Below, piece after piece: positions 25,783 to 33,764 of a DNA stretch of 50,627 nt (its first letter is position 1; every line of letters begins with the position of its first letter). Under the pieces are notes generated by a model. That model was not told the origin of the DNA, did no database searches, and saw nothing but the letters and a program-made list of their open reading frames with translations. The stretch lies in the NCBI GenBank assembly GCA_020719945.1, contig DYPL01000009.1:6960-57586 (forward strand). Direction: 5' to 3'. Position numbers and translations under genes: made by a program. This stretch comes from Turneriella parva. Its GTDB lineage: Bacteria; Spirochaetota; Leptospiria; Turneriellales; Turneriellaceae.

Positions 25783-26370
25783 TCAGCCTTTTTTGCTGAA
25801 GTAGTCCAGAGATTTCTGAACGTCGGCCAGCATGGTGTCCGACCCTGGCGTCCAGTTAGCGGGGCACACTTCTCCGTCATGGCTTTCTACGTACTGGTCT
25901 GCTGCGACTGTGCGAATTACTTCGTCCACATTGCGACCAATATTGTTGTTATTGACAATCATGCTTTTAAGAACGCCTTTGTCATCTATCACAAACAGAC
26001 CGCGGAGAGCAATTCCTGCTTGTTCAATGAGTACGTTGTAAGCACGGGAAATATCTTTTGTGAGGTCTTCTGCGAGCGGGTACCCTATCTCACCAAGTCC
26101 ACCGTCTTTGCGGGGAGTATTGATCCATGCCAGGTGAGAAAATTTGCTGTCTACACTCACACTAATCACTTCTGTGTTCATTTTATGAAAGTCGGCGATT
26201 CTGTCAGAAAACGCGGTAATTTCCGTTGGGCATACAAACGTAAAATCGAGGGGGTAAAAGAACAGAACTACATACTTTCCGCGATAATCAGAAAGTTTGA
26301 TTTCTTTAAATTCTTTGCCAATAACAGCTGTGGTCTTAAATTCGGGGGCTTTTTGTCCTACTTGTAACAT
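25783..26370 (-). CDS. Typical 2-Cys peroxiredoxin (AhpC/Prx1 type)
   Basis: A 195-residue thiol peroxidase that reduces H2O2 and organic peroxides. The peroxidatic Cys is Cys47 in FTFVCPTE; the resolving Cys is Cys169 in GEVCPANW. The GGLG motif (about 90-93) and the C-terminal Tyr-Phe (190-191) are both present. That combination marks peroxiredoxins prone to over-oxidation (established for Prx1-type enzymes). I start at the ATG 26370, preceded by AAGGAG at good spacing; a GTG at 26376 is less likely. The upstream region holds a strong promoter and a Fur/PerR-type operator, so it is probably peroxide-regulated. Confidence 0.95.
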   Translation of the reverse strand: MLQVGQKAPEFKTTAVIGKEFKEIKLSDYRGKYVVLFFYPLDFTFVCPTEITAFSDRIADFHKMNTEVISVSVDSKFSHLAWINTPRKDGGLGEIGYPLAEDLTKDISRAYNVLIEQAGIALRGLFVIDDKGVLKSMIVNNNNIGRNVDEVIRTVAADQYVESHDGEVCPANWTPGSDTMLADVQKSLDYFSKKG

Positions 26371-26379
26371 GGTCACTCC

Positions 26380-26394
26380 TTAGAATAATTCTAA
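26380..26394. promoter_or_regulatory. PerR/Fur-family operator (perfect 7-1-7 palindrome)
   Basis: TTAGAATAATTCTAA is a perfect 7-1-7 inverted repeat. The classical Bacillus PerR box is TTATAATNATTATAA, matched here at 13 of 15 positions. It lies just downstream of the predicted transcription start and just upstream of the AAGGAG of the peroxiredoxin gene, a good place for repression. Confidence 0.72.
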
Positions 26395-26403
26395 ATTTTA
26401 TAC

Positions 26404-26432
26404 AGTATACAACATTCAGGGCATAACGTCAA
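26404..26432 (-). promoter_or_regulatory. Sigma70-type promoter of the peroxiredoxin gene
   Basis: On the minus strand: TTGACG (26432-26427), a 17-base spacer and TATACT (26409-26404). Predicted start of transcription about 26397. The TGA of radA forms part of the -35 element. Confidence 0.75.
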
Positions 26433-27769
26433 TTTTTTTCTTTAAGGAATTCCCGAAAATCTTCTACCCGTTGAATATAGCGAACGTCTTTCTCTTCGCC
26501 TTTGCCACCAAACAAGAATCCACCTACTCCCAGAGCCTCGAATGCTTTTTTTCTGCGCTCGGCCACGGAGGGAAGGCGCACACTGCCCGTTAACGATACC
26601 TCGCCCGCTATGCCACCTCGAAAAGGAAGGTTTCTTTCCAGATAGGATTCCAGCATGGCCACGAGCAATGCGAGATCTCCAGCAGAATCATCGAGAGGAG
26701 TTCCACCCTGTACGCGAACAAATATATCCATTTGCGACATTTTTAACCGAAGGTATTTTTCCAGTATGGCAGCTGTTAAATGAATCTTGGAATTATCTAT
26801 ATTTTCACCAATTCTTCTACCGTTGGTAAATCCTGCGGGCGTGACCAGCACCTGTATTTCCAGCGGAATAATCTGGGATCCGGCTAATTGTGGAAACAAC
26901 ACGCTTCCAATGCCGCCCGTCTCATCTATGCGCAGCAAGCCCCGCGAAGCAGGAATTTCATGAAGTCCCTCTGCCGTCATTTCAAAAGCTGCAATTTCTC
27001 CCGTTGCTCCAAATCTGTTTTTTACAGAACGGACAATGCGATACGCATCGGAAGTCTGCGTTTCAAAATAAAGGACGACATCTACTGCGTGCTCCAGCAG
27101 CTTTGGACCGGCAATCTGTCCATCCTTGGTTATATGGCCCGTCATGATTACCGGCGTATTTGTCCTCTTGGCAAATTCAATGAGAGATCCGGCCGCTTCC
27201 CGAATTTGAACGGGAGATCCCGAAAAGCCACGTAGTTCTCCGGAATACACCGTCTGGATGGAATCCACCATCAAAATGTCCGGTTTCCATTTTTCGGCCT
27301 GCTCGAGAATATCGGGAAGAGATGTTTCCTGAAATACAATAACACCATCGGAAACGGCTCCAATGCGTTCCGCCCTGTCCAGAACCTGTCCGGAAGATTC
27401 CTCTCCCGCCACATATAAAACCTTTCCCATGGATTTTGCAATGGTGAGCAGCAGTGTCGATTTGCCGGCTCCCGGTTCGCCTCCAATCAGCAGCACACCT
27501 CCGGGAACAATGCCACCTCCGAGCATGCGGTCAAATTCAAGCAGGCCCGTACTGAGTCGCTGCTGCTCGCCTGCTCCTTGCTTTGTCATGGAAACAACAG
27601 CAGTGGAAGAGACCGAAGTCGATGCAGACGGACGCAGATTTTTTTCTTCGAGAGAATTCCACGCCCGACAGGACTGGCACTGGCCCATCCATTTAGGATA
27701 GGTTTCGCCACATTCAGAACAGACAAATACAATTTTCTCTTTTTTAGCCAAAGGTTTCCTCTTTATCAA
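26429..27769 (-). CDS. radA: DNA repair protein RadA (Sms)
   Basis: A 446-residue RecA-related ATPase helping branch migration in recombination. A zinc finger CSECGETYPKWMGQCQSC is at residues 16-33. Walker A is GGEPGAGKST and the RadA-specific motif is KNRFGATGEIAAFEM. The C-terminal Lon-like domain contains VRVQGGTPLDDSAGDLALL. Overlaps the downstream tonB-like gene by four bases in the order pgm-tonB-radA on the minus strand. Confidence 0.96.
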   Translation of the reverse strand: MIKRKPLAKKEKIVFVCSECGETYPKWMGQCQSCRAWNSLEEKNLRPSASTSVSSTAVVSMTKQGAGEQQRLSTGLLEFDRMLGGGIVPGGVLLIGGEPGAGKSTLLLTIAKSMGKVLYVAGEESSGQVLDRAERIGAVSDGVIVFQETSLPDILEQAEKWKPDILMVDSIQTVYSGELRGFSGSPVQIREAAGSLIEFAKRTNTPVIMTGHITKDGQIAGPKLLEHAVDVVLYFETQTSDAYRIVRSVKNRFGATGEIAAFEMTAEGLHEIPASRGLLRIDETGGIGSVLFPQLAGSQIIPLEIQVLVTPAGFTNGRRIGENIDNSKIHLTAAILEKYLRLKMSQMDIFVRVQGGTPLDDSAGDLALLVAMLESYLERNLPFRGGIAGEVSLTGSVRLPSVAERRKKAFEALGVGGFLFGGKGEEKDVRYIQRVEDFREFLKEKN

Positions 27770-28248
27770 TCCCTATTAAGCTTATAGTTTATAACCAGTT
27801 CATGGCGGCCAGCGTTTCCTGGCGGAAAATCCCACGAAGAAATGGCCTCCAGGGCGTTCGCATCGAGAAGATCAAATCCACTGCTCACCTCGATGTGGGT
27901 CTCAAGAAGATCCCCGTGAGAATCGATGACAATAGCAATAACAACTTTCCCAGACCAGCCCATTCGCTTTGCCATGCGGGGATATTGAATGGAGTTTTGA
28001 ATGGCAGTAGAAATGTCGCTAAACGCATCAGAATTTGCGCCAGGGTTCTCAACCGGCTGGCTGATCGCACCCAAGCCCACAGACGCAGGCTTTCTGGAAG
28101 AAGTTACAGATCCAGGCGCAACAAATGTCAGTTCAATCGTGCTTTGGCTTTCTACGGATTCCGCCTGGGGGGTCGGCAAAAAGAGCAGGCCCAACACCAT
28201 GGCATGAACGGCAACAGAAGCAAAACCAAATACGAAGAGCGGCCTCAT
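27766..28248 (-). CDS. TonB-like energy transducer protein
   Basis: A 160-residue protein. One N-terminal membrane helix (about 5-24), a linker rich in Ser, Pro and Ala, and a TonB C-terminal domain: IQNSIQYPRMAKRMGWSGKVVIAIVID then SGFDLLDANALEAISSWDFPPG. The YP and GWSGKV signature is normal for TonB/TolA C-terminal domains. It would couple proton motive force to outer-membrane receptors, but no ExbB/ExbD genes are adjacent. The linker is short compared with E. coli TonB (239 residues). It overlaps both pgm and radA by four bases. Confidence 0.8.
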   Translation of the reverse strand: MRPLFVFGFASVAVHAMVLGLLFLPTPQAESVESQSTIELTFVAPGSVTSSRKPASVGLGAISQPVENPGANSDAFSDISTAIQNSIQYPRMAKRMGWSGKVVIAIVIDSHGDLLETHIEVSSGFDLLDANALEAISSWDFPPGNAGRHELVINYKLNRD

Positions 28249-29942
28249 AAGCCCAGTTTTTTCAGAAAGTCTGACAATACCGCCTGTGCCTCTTGTTTCA
28301 ATTCCGCCTTTGCTTCGCTCAGATTATCGCTGTTCGGCCTGCCAGCGTACCGCAAAGAAACATATATTTTTATTTTTGGTTCTGTACCAGATGGGCGAAT
28401 TGTGACCCGGCCTTCCGGTGATAGCCAGTACTGAACGACCAGGCCCGACGCGAGATTTTTTTGGAGATGCTTAGCTTCTGCCGTTAACGGTTCCGCTCCG
28501 CTCTTCTGCAGATCCAGAATATCGAGAATGCTGCGCGAAGCAATGGAGCCTTCGGTAATCTCTGCCGGCTTTTTCAGTTTTTCTTTGATCTGATCCATCA
28601 GGGCAAGATTGTCCCCACCAAGGGATATATTGTGAAGCAGTTCCGTGTAAAGGCCGTCGCGCAGGTAAATGGCGTCAAGAGAATCAAGAAGCGAAGTCTC
28701 AGTAGCAAGGGTAGCAAGGGCAACGGCAGAGGAGAGAGAATCTTTATCGCGCACCCAGTCAACGGGCAGATAGCCGTAAGATTCTTCTCCGCCAAAGACA
28801 TAATTATCGGAATCCTGGCCTACTACTTCCGCAATATACTTAAAACCGGTCAGAGTTTCAATGGTGCGCACACCATGGGCAGCCGCCGTATGGCGCTGCA
28901 ACTCGGTTGTCACTATCGTCTTGCAAATATAGGGATCTTTGAGAGAGCCTGCTTTCCGGGGGGCGATGCTTTCTACCAGAAGCGTGCCAGCCTGGTTGCC
29001 CGTTAAAAAAGTATATCCGTTTTTTCCTGCAACGGCAATCCCCACACGGTCTGCATCGGGATCTGTCGCAATCAGCAACTCTGCACCGGTTTGCCGCCCT
29101 TTCTCTACAAGTTTTTCAAAGGCAGATTCTTCTTCTGGATTAGGGCTTTTTACAGTAGGAAAGTTTCCATCTGGCTGCGCCTGTTCTTCGAGGACAGAAA
29201 AATTGACAAACCCAAGATCGCGAAAGGCTCGTTCAAAAATCCAGCCACCCGTTCCATGCAGAGGAGAATAGAGTATCTTCAGTGATTTTTGCCCGGGCTT
29301 TATAAAGCTCTCTTTTTTGAGGCGAGAGATATAGGCCTGGTAGATTTCTTCTTCTATGAGGTCAGACGGATCGATCGCCTTTTCGGCATATTCGTGCACA
29401 GCGGCGGGAATTTCTGAATAGGCAACGGACGCAAACTTTGACTGAACCAGTTCGTCAAAAGGAGGAACAATCTGGGCGCCATCACTGCCATAAACTTTGT
29501 AACCATTATATTCGGGTGGATTGTGAGAAGCGGTGATTACGATTCCAGCGCGCGCGCCCAATTCGCGGACAGCAAAGGACAGCATGGGTGTTGGCGTTGG
29601 CCGCTGGAAAACTTTTACGCGAAAACCGGCGGCTGTCAATAGATGATATGTGAGTCTGGAAAATTGCGGCGAGGATAATCGGGAGTCGTAGGCAACCACG
29701 ACGAGAGAGCCGGGAGCATCGCTGCTTAAAGCACGGGACAGAGCCATCGTAAGGCGCGCGATGTTGTAAACATTCAGGTGGTTTGTGCCAGCTTTGACGG
29801 TTGCCCGCATGCCGCCCGTACCAAAAGATGGCTCTCCATTAAAGGACGATTCTTTCTGGTAACGATCGTAGTTTGTCTCTATTTCTTTCCTTTCGGCGTC
29901 TGTCAGCGGAGCCTGTAAATAGGCGTCTATTCCCTTTATCAT
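28245..29942 (-). CDS. Phosphoglucomutase/phosphomannomutase
   Basis: A 565-residue alpha-D-phosphohexomutase that interconverts hexose 1- and 6-phosphates. The active Ser is in VITASHNPPEYNGYKVYG. The metal loop is ATDPDADRVGIAV, the sugar-binding loop is FGGEESYGYLP and the phosphate-binding loop is VTIRPSGTEPKIKIY. The N-terminal FGTGGMRA pattern and length favour the PgcA/ManB-like subfamily rather than E. coli Pgm. No Shine-Dalgarno; a TATAAA lies eight bases before the ATG. First gene of pgm-tonB-radA and divergent from the mutarotase gene. Confidence 0.93.
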   Translation of the reverse strand: MIKGIDAYLQAPLTDAERKEIETNYDRYQKESSFNGEPSFGTGGMRATVKAGTNHLNVYNIARLTMALSRALSSDAPGSLVVVAYDSRLSSPQFSRLTYHLLTAAGFRVKVFQRPTPTPMLSFAVRELGARAGIVITASHNPPEYNGYKVYGSDGAQIVPPFDELVQSKFASVAYSEIPAAVHEYAEKAIDPSDLIEEEIYQAYISRLKKESFIKPGQKSLKILYSPLHGTGGWIFERAFRDLGFVNFSVLEEQAQPDGNFPTVKSPNPEEESAFEKLVEKGRQTGAELLIATDPDADRVGIAVAGKNGYTFLTGNQAGTLLVESIAPRKAGSLKDPYICKTIVTTELQRHTAAAHGVRTIETLTGFKYIAEVVGQDSDNYVFGGEESYGYLPVDWVRDKDSLSSAVALATLATETSLLDSLDAIYLRDGLYTELLHNISLGGDNLALMDQIKEKLKKPAEITEGSIASRSILDILDLQKSGAEPLTAEAKHLQKNLASGLVVQYWLSPEGRVTIRPSGTEPKIKIYVSLRYAGRPNSDNLSEAKAELKQEAQAVLSDFLKKLGL

Positions 29943-29996
29943 GCTCTGTATTTATACATGGTAACGGGCCTGCAAGAAAAAAATCAGGTTGCCTGT

Positions 29997-30920
29997 ATGA
30001 TTCTGGAATCGCTTTTATCCAAAATGGAATCCATTCAAACCTACCAACAAAAATACCACCTTGGCGGAAAAATCAATTTCCGCGATGTAAACGGCGTCCC
30101 CGTAATGGACATAGCATCCGAAAAAGCGAAAGCGTCGGTTTCTCTTCAGGGAGGTCAAATCCTGAGTTTTTCCGCACATGGAGAAAAAGAGATACTTTTC
30201 ACGGCTAAAGAGCCAGGGTTTGCACGCGGAAAATCCATTCGCTCCGGCGCTCCCGTATGCTGGCCCTGGTTTGGACCACACCCAACCGAGGGCGACTACC
30301 CCGCCCACGGCTTTATCCGCAATTCTCCCATGGAGCTCACTTCCGTAAAAGAATCCGAAAAAGGAATCCACATAGAGTTGGCTCTTAAAGAAGACGATCA
30401 CACCCTGGCCCTGTTTCCATTCACGTTTCGTTTTACTGTAGAAATCTGCATCTCAGAAAAACTCGAGATCAGCATGGTCACAATCAACGATGACGAAAAG
30501 CCGTTCACCATCAGCGAAGCCTTTCACACATATTTTCTCGTGGGAGATATTGGCAATGTTTCCGTAAGTGGCCTTAACGGCGTGCACTATCTCGACAAAG
30601 TGGCCCATGAAACCAAAACAGAAACAAGCGATTCCATTACAATCGGGGGGGAGGTAGACAGAGTATATCTCCATTCTTCTTCCACTGTAACGATTCGCGA
30701 CACTTCCATGGCCAGAGAAATTGTCATCGAAAAAGAAGGCAGCAATTCTACCGTTCTCTGGAACCCCTGGATAGAAAAATCCAAAAATCTAAAACTGCAC
30801 GAAAACGAATACAGAACCTTTGTCTGCGTAGAAACAGCCAATGCACTCGAAAACTCTGTCACCATTGAGCCTGGCCAGACACACCGCCACAAGGCCACGA
30901 TCTATTCCCGTGGTTTATAA
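29997..30920 (+). CDS. D-hexose-6-phosphate mutarotase (YeaD-like aldose-1-epimerase)
   Basis: A 307-residue galactose-mutarotase-fold protein. The pattern KASVSLQGGQILSFSAHGEKEILF, then SIRSGAPVCWPWFGPHP and YPAHGFIRNSPMEL, matches E. coli YeaD (GVPVCWPWFG, PAHGFARN). HTYFLVGDI contributes the second catalytic region. It equilibrates anomers of glucose 6-phosphate, and it lies beside the phosphoglucomutase, which works on the same substrate. I start at ATG 29997; the ATG at 29958 or 30024 are alternatives. Confidence 0.88.
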   Translation: MILESLLSKMESIQTYQQKYHLGGKINFRDVNGVPVMDIASEKAKASVSLQGGQILSFSAHGEKEILFTAKEPGFARGKSIRSGAPVCWPWFGPHPTEGDYPAHGFIRNSPMELTSVKESEKGIHIELALKEDDHTLALFPFTFRFTVEICISEKLEISMVTINDDEKPFTISEAFHTYFLVGDIGNVSVSGLNGVHYLDKVAHETKTETSDSITIGGEVDRVYLHSSSTVTIRDTSMAREIVIEKEGSNSTVLWNPWIEKSKNLKLHENEYRTFVCVETANALENSVTIEPGQTHRHKATIYSRGL

Positions 30921-30929
30921 GGATCTTTC

Positions 30930-31100
30930 TTAGAGATATAAAAATAAAAAAGCGTCCCGCTCAGGGACGCTCTTCTCTTCGCGCCGATTGTAACTCCCTT
31001 TTTTAGAGGGCAATATTCTGGAAAGGGGCGTTTTGCCCGCCGTGGCAGCTGAGCGGCGAACCGCTTTGGCAACCTCTCGTTTGCTGATTTTCTTTTCCAT
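30930..31100 (-). CDS. ArfA-like ribosome-rescue factor candidate, terminator inside the frame
   Basis: A 56-codon frame, MEKKISKREVAKAVRRSA at the start, very basic. The end of its middle part reads ILPSKKGSYNRREEKS, close to the KKGKGSYxRKxK core of proteobacterial ArfA, which rescues ribosomes stalled on broken mRNA together with RF2. After that core the sequence runs through an intrinsic terminator hairpin (30951-30971) whose U-tract lies before the TAA at 30930-30932. Most transcripts should therefore end without a stop codon, exactly the arrangement that controls E. coli arfA through tmRNA. A TTGGCA-N17-TATATT promoter ends seven bases before the ATG, and no Shine-Dalgarno exists. ArfA is known mainly from beta- and gamma-proteobacteria, so this is inference from motif and layout. 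Alternatives: a short basic protein of other function, or a chance frame. RNase R (20021) would degrade non-stop RNA. Confidence 0.5.
   Translation of the reverse strand: MEKKISKREVAKAVRRSAATAGKTPLSRILPSKKGSYNRREEKSVPERDAFLFLYL
30938..30971 (-). terminator. Intrinsic terminator embedded in the ArfA-like frame
   Basis: Perfect 8-bp stem AGCGTCCC (30951-30958) / GGGACGCT (30964-30971). On the minus strand it is followed by TTTTTATTTTTAT. The U-tract ends before the frame's stop codon at 30932-30930. The plus-strand side has no U-tract. Confidence 0.9.
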
Positions 31101-31107
31101 ACGTTGG

Positions 31108-31136
31108 AATATACTGCATTTCTCAATACTTGCCAA
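31108..31136 (-). promoter_or_regulatory. Promoter of the ArfA-like gene
   Basis: On the minus strand TTGGCA (31136-31131), 17 bases, TATATT (31113-31108). The ATG (31100) is seven bases after the -10, so transcription should start at or next to the ATG. Confidence 0.65.
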
Positions 31137-31160
31137 TAAAAAACCTGAGTCAACAGCAGA

Positions 31161-31919
31161 TCAGCGTATTTTTATTTTGTCGTTAATGGTGTAAAACTGG
31201 CGGAATATTACTTTCTTTTCTTCTGTATCGTAAAGAATAATGCCCACGTGATTGAAAAACCTCTGGGTGGCCGCTCTACGGGAATACAGGTTCGCCCATA
31301 CCGTCGTTTTCTGAGACTTACTGACTACATTGTAAATGTCGGTCTTAAGATTTTTGGTCTCCGTATTTTCCATCCCCTGCAGCGGAATTTCTATTCCTGC
31401 ATCCGGGTTTTGTTCGATGTAGTTTACGTAATCGATAAAAGATTCATAAACAGGTTTTCTCCAACGCGACATTTTTTGTTCTTCAGGAACTTCTTTCCCC
31501 TTCCACGCTGAAACATCGCTGGTGGCTATTTCTGGAATGCTTTGAAAAAATACGATTTTCTTTTTTTCTGCATCGATATCGTACGTTCTCCAAACGGGAT
31601 ACTCATTGTATTTTCTATGGAGAGATTCAATTTTTTCGTCGGTTTCGTGGAAGCCTATAATGAACATTCTCAAAGGAATATTGACATCGGTTTTATTGAC
31701 GACATCAAAGGACAGTTCGAGAAATTCACCGCGCCCGCTCGGAGCTATTTTTTTCCAGAAGTCAAAATTCTCCAAGCCCAGATATTCGCTGTAAACAGCT
31801 CCAGTCGATGAAATTTTGCCCTTGTTTTCCTGGGCAGGCGTTTCACCTTCCTGTGATAAGATGGGAGTAAAGTTAAGTGCGAGCAAAAGCACCAATGCGC
31901 TGATTTTTCCGGATTTCAT
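31161..31919 (-). CDS. Secreted protein of unknown function
   Basis: A 252-residue protein with a signal peptide (MKSGKISALVLLLALNFTPILSQ). The mature part has a beta-rich pattern (GEFLELSFDVVNKTDVNIPLRM, then KKIVFFQSIPEIATSDV). It ends with FFNHVGIILYDTEEKKVIFRQF. I recognise no domain or catalytic motif. Upstream of the ATG is AAGGAAAGGGTAC on the minus strand, a plausible ribosome site. It precedes the ArfA-like gene on the same strand, separated by 60 bases with that gene's own promoter. Confidence 0.7.
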   Translation of the reverse strand: MKSGKISALVLLLALNFTPILSQEGETPAQENKGKISSTGAVYSEYLGLENFDFWKKIAPSGRGEFLELSFDVVNKTDVNIPLRMFIIGFHETDEKIESLHRKYNEYPVWRTYDIDAEKKKIVFFQSIPEIATSDVSAWKGKEVPEEQKMSRWRKPVYESFIDYVNYIEQNPDAGIEIPLQGMENTETKNLKTDIYNVVSKSQKTTVWANLYSRRAATQRFFNHVGIILYDTEEKKVIFRQFYTINDKIKIR

Positions 31920-31961
31920 ATTTGTACCCTTTCCTTTTTATCGGCAGTTCTGGCAACAAGC

Positions 31962-32010
31962 TTAAGCAGGCTCTGAAAAAGTTCGCCTTCGGCTCGCTTC
32001 GCGTTCAAAG
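31962..32010. repeat. Dispersed intergenic repeat, copy B
   Basis: Contains GCTCTGAAAAAGTTC and then the reverse complement (with one mismatch) of 3062-3084. The first part also matches 36393-36406 and, less well, 41124-41138. Lies between the 31161 and 32023 genes. Confidence 0.6.
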
Positions 32011-32022
32011 ATTATTGTTCCA

Positions 32023-32673
32023 TTATTCGCCGGGCGTCTTTCTCTTGGCTTGGATAATTCGCTTATAGTCATTCAGGTTGTGAATGACTATTCTATCCAC
32101 GTAAAGATCCATTTTGCCAACTTTTACCCAGTGATTGATTATCTGCTGAACCTTGTCTACAGGCTCTCCACACCAGTTGGCAACACCGTCTATGCTCACG
32201 TCCAGCGTAATCTGGCGAAGATCCCGGTAGTTGGGTTCCTTTTCGGACAGCATCAAAAACACATCCGCAACCTTGGCTTGTAGATCGTCTAACAACAGAA
32301 TCATGAGTCTTCGCTTAGCGTCGTAAATGCGCTTGGAAAAAATCACGAGGAGCTTGTGGGCAAGCTGCGGCTGCGAAGTCATCAGAGAGACAAAGTTTTC
32401 CCGGTTAAAATGGAGTACGGATACATTGTCTACAGCCACGGCAGAAGCGGATCGCGGCTGTTCTTCGAGAATAGCCATTTCACCAAAGATATCCCCTGCT
32501 CCAAGAATATCCATCGTTTTTTCTTTATCTTTTACAATTTTAGTAATTTTTACTCGCCCATGCTGGATAAGATAAAAATCGTTTCCGGGCTCAAATTCGC
32601 AGAAGATGATTTCACTCGGTGTAAAGGTTTTCCCAAATTTGCTGTAGAGATTCCCCATCTGCATATCAGCCAC
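32023..32673 (-). CDS. CRP/FNR-family cyclic-nucleotide-binding regulator
   Basis: A 216-residue protein. A cNMP-binding domain occupies about residues 10-125 ([20 protein letters not shown]; phosphate-binding cassette [23 protein letters not shown]). The sequence GEM-x5-RSASA fits a real cAMP-type pocket. The C-terminal part (about 150-216) should be a winged HTH ([33 protein letters not shown]). Similar regulators are numerous in Leptospira. It overlaps the upstream cNMP/TPR gene by eight bases, so the two are made together. Target genes unknown. Confidence 0.88.
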   Translation of the reverse strand: MADMQMGNLYSKFGKTFTPSEIIFCEFEPGNDFYLIQHGRVKITKIVKDKEKTMDILGAGDIFGEMAILEEQPRSASAVAVDNVSVLHFNRENFVSLMTSQPQLAHKLLVIFSKRIYDAKRRLMILLLDDLQAKVADVFLMLSEKEPNYRDLRQITLDVSIDGVANWCGEPVDKVQQIINHWVKVGKMDLYVDRIVIHNLNDYKRIIQAKRKTPGE

Positions 32674-33763
32674 CCCTCAACTTTTTGGCCTTTGTCTCAG
32701 CCTGTATGGAATCCTTGTCTTTCGGAGGCATTTGAGCCACTTTTTCGTAAATGCCAATGGCCCGCGCTATTTCCTTTTTTTGCTCGAGTGCAAGAGCAAT
32801 AAAGAGCATGGCTTTTTTCTGGTTATCGCTGCGCGGATATTTTTTCAGAAATGTAGACAGCTTTTCTATGGCTGAATCGTTCTTGGACATTTTAAGATAG
32901 GAGCGCGCCTGGTCGTACAGGGCTTTTTCCAGAACTTTGACATCGGAATTTCCGCTCAGAGTTTTTGTCTGCAAGACCTGTTCAAAAACCTCAATGGCCT
33001 GGGCAAAGCGCGACTGGGCAAATAAATCGAGACCGCGCGCATACACGTCGGCAATGGTTTCGTCGTTACCCGAAGCTGGATCGTCAAAACCCACCATGGG
33101 CGGCGGCTCAAGCTCTGTGCCCATGGTATTGTCAGAGGTGATAGTTTGTGAATAGTCTCCGAAGCGAATGGGTGTATGGCCCATTACTCGTTCAATTTCT
33201 TCATCGAGTTTTGGCACGTCCAGAGGAAACGGCTCGCCCTTTTTAATGGACTGGCTCATTCTGCGGGCTCGGTCAATAAAGGCCCCATCGGGATAATGGC
33301 GAATATAGGCGTCATAGGCGTACAGCGCGTGATCCGTTTTGTTCTGGCGATAATAGTATTCCGCCACGCGCAACAGCTCTACGGAACTCTCAAGGGCAGA
33401 GTCTTCTCCAAGAATCTGGCGCACGGATTTATGGATTTTGCGCAACTGCGAAGAAAAAACCTTGAGCATCTGCAGAACAATGCGGGAATTTTTTACGGAA
33501 AAGGCTTCAAACTCGGTCACCTTAAAAACGAGAACGAGACTGTCAGACAGTACCTGAGCCGTTTCTTCGCGGGGATAATGGCCCAGGGCAGATTTAACAC
33601 CAAAGAATTCTCCCCTCTGTACCTCTTCTTTCATATCCTCTTTTTGATCGAGAGACGTAGAGATAAGAACGACCCTGCCCTGCTGCAGTACAAAGATATC
33701 CTCGCCAATATCGTTGACAAAGTAAATAATGGATCCAGCGGAATATTTTCTCGGTACGGGCAT
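32666..33763 (-). CDS. cNMP-binding domain protein with TPR-like repeats
   Basis: A 365-residue protein. An N-terminal cNMP-like domain ([35 protein letters not shown] in pieces) has [23 protein letters not shown], in which the pocket Arg-Ser is changed, so ligand binding is uncertain. A second part has TPR-like pairs ([26 protein letters not shown] and [24 protein letters not shown], then [22 protein letters not shown]). I start at ATG 33763, four bases after the start of the amidohydrolase stop codon; the open frame extends to 33850 inside that gene. The same architecture with a similar N-terminus is conserved in Leptospira (from memory, unchecked). Confidence 0.82.
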   Translation of the reverse strand: MPVPRKYSAGSIIYFVNDIGEDIFVLQQGRVVLISTSLDQKEDMKEEVQRGEFFGVKSALGHYPREETAQVLSDSLVLVFKVTEFEAFSVKNSRIVLQMLKVFSSQLRKIHKSVRQILGEDSALESSVELLRVAEYYYRQNKTDHALYAYDAYIRHYPDGAFIDRARRMSQSIKKGEPFPLDVPKLDEEIERVMGHTPIRFGDYSQTITSDNTMGTELEPPPMVGFDDPASGNDETIADVYARGLDLFAQSRFAQAIEVFEQVLQTKTLSGNSDVKVLEKALYDQARSYLKMSKNDSAIEKLSTFLKKYPRSDNQKKAMLFIALALEQKKEIARAIGIYEKVAQMPPKDKDSIQAETKAKKLRGG

Positions 33764-33764
33764 T

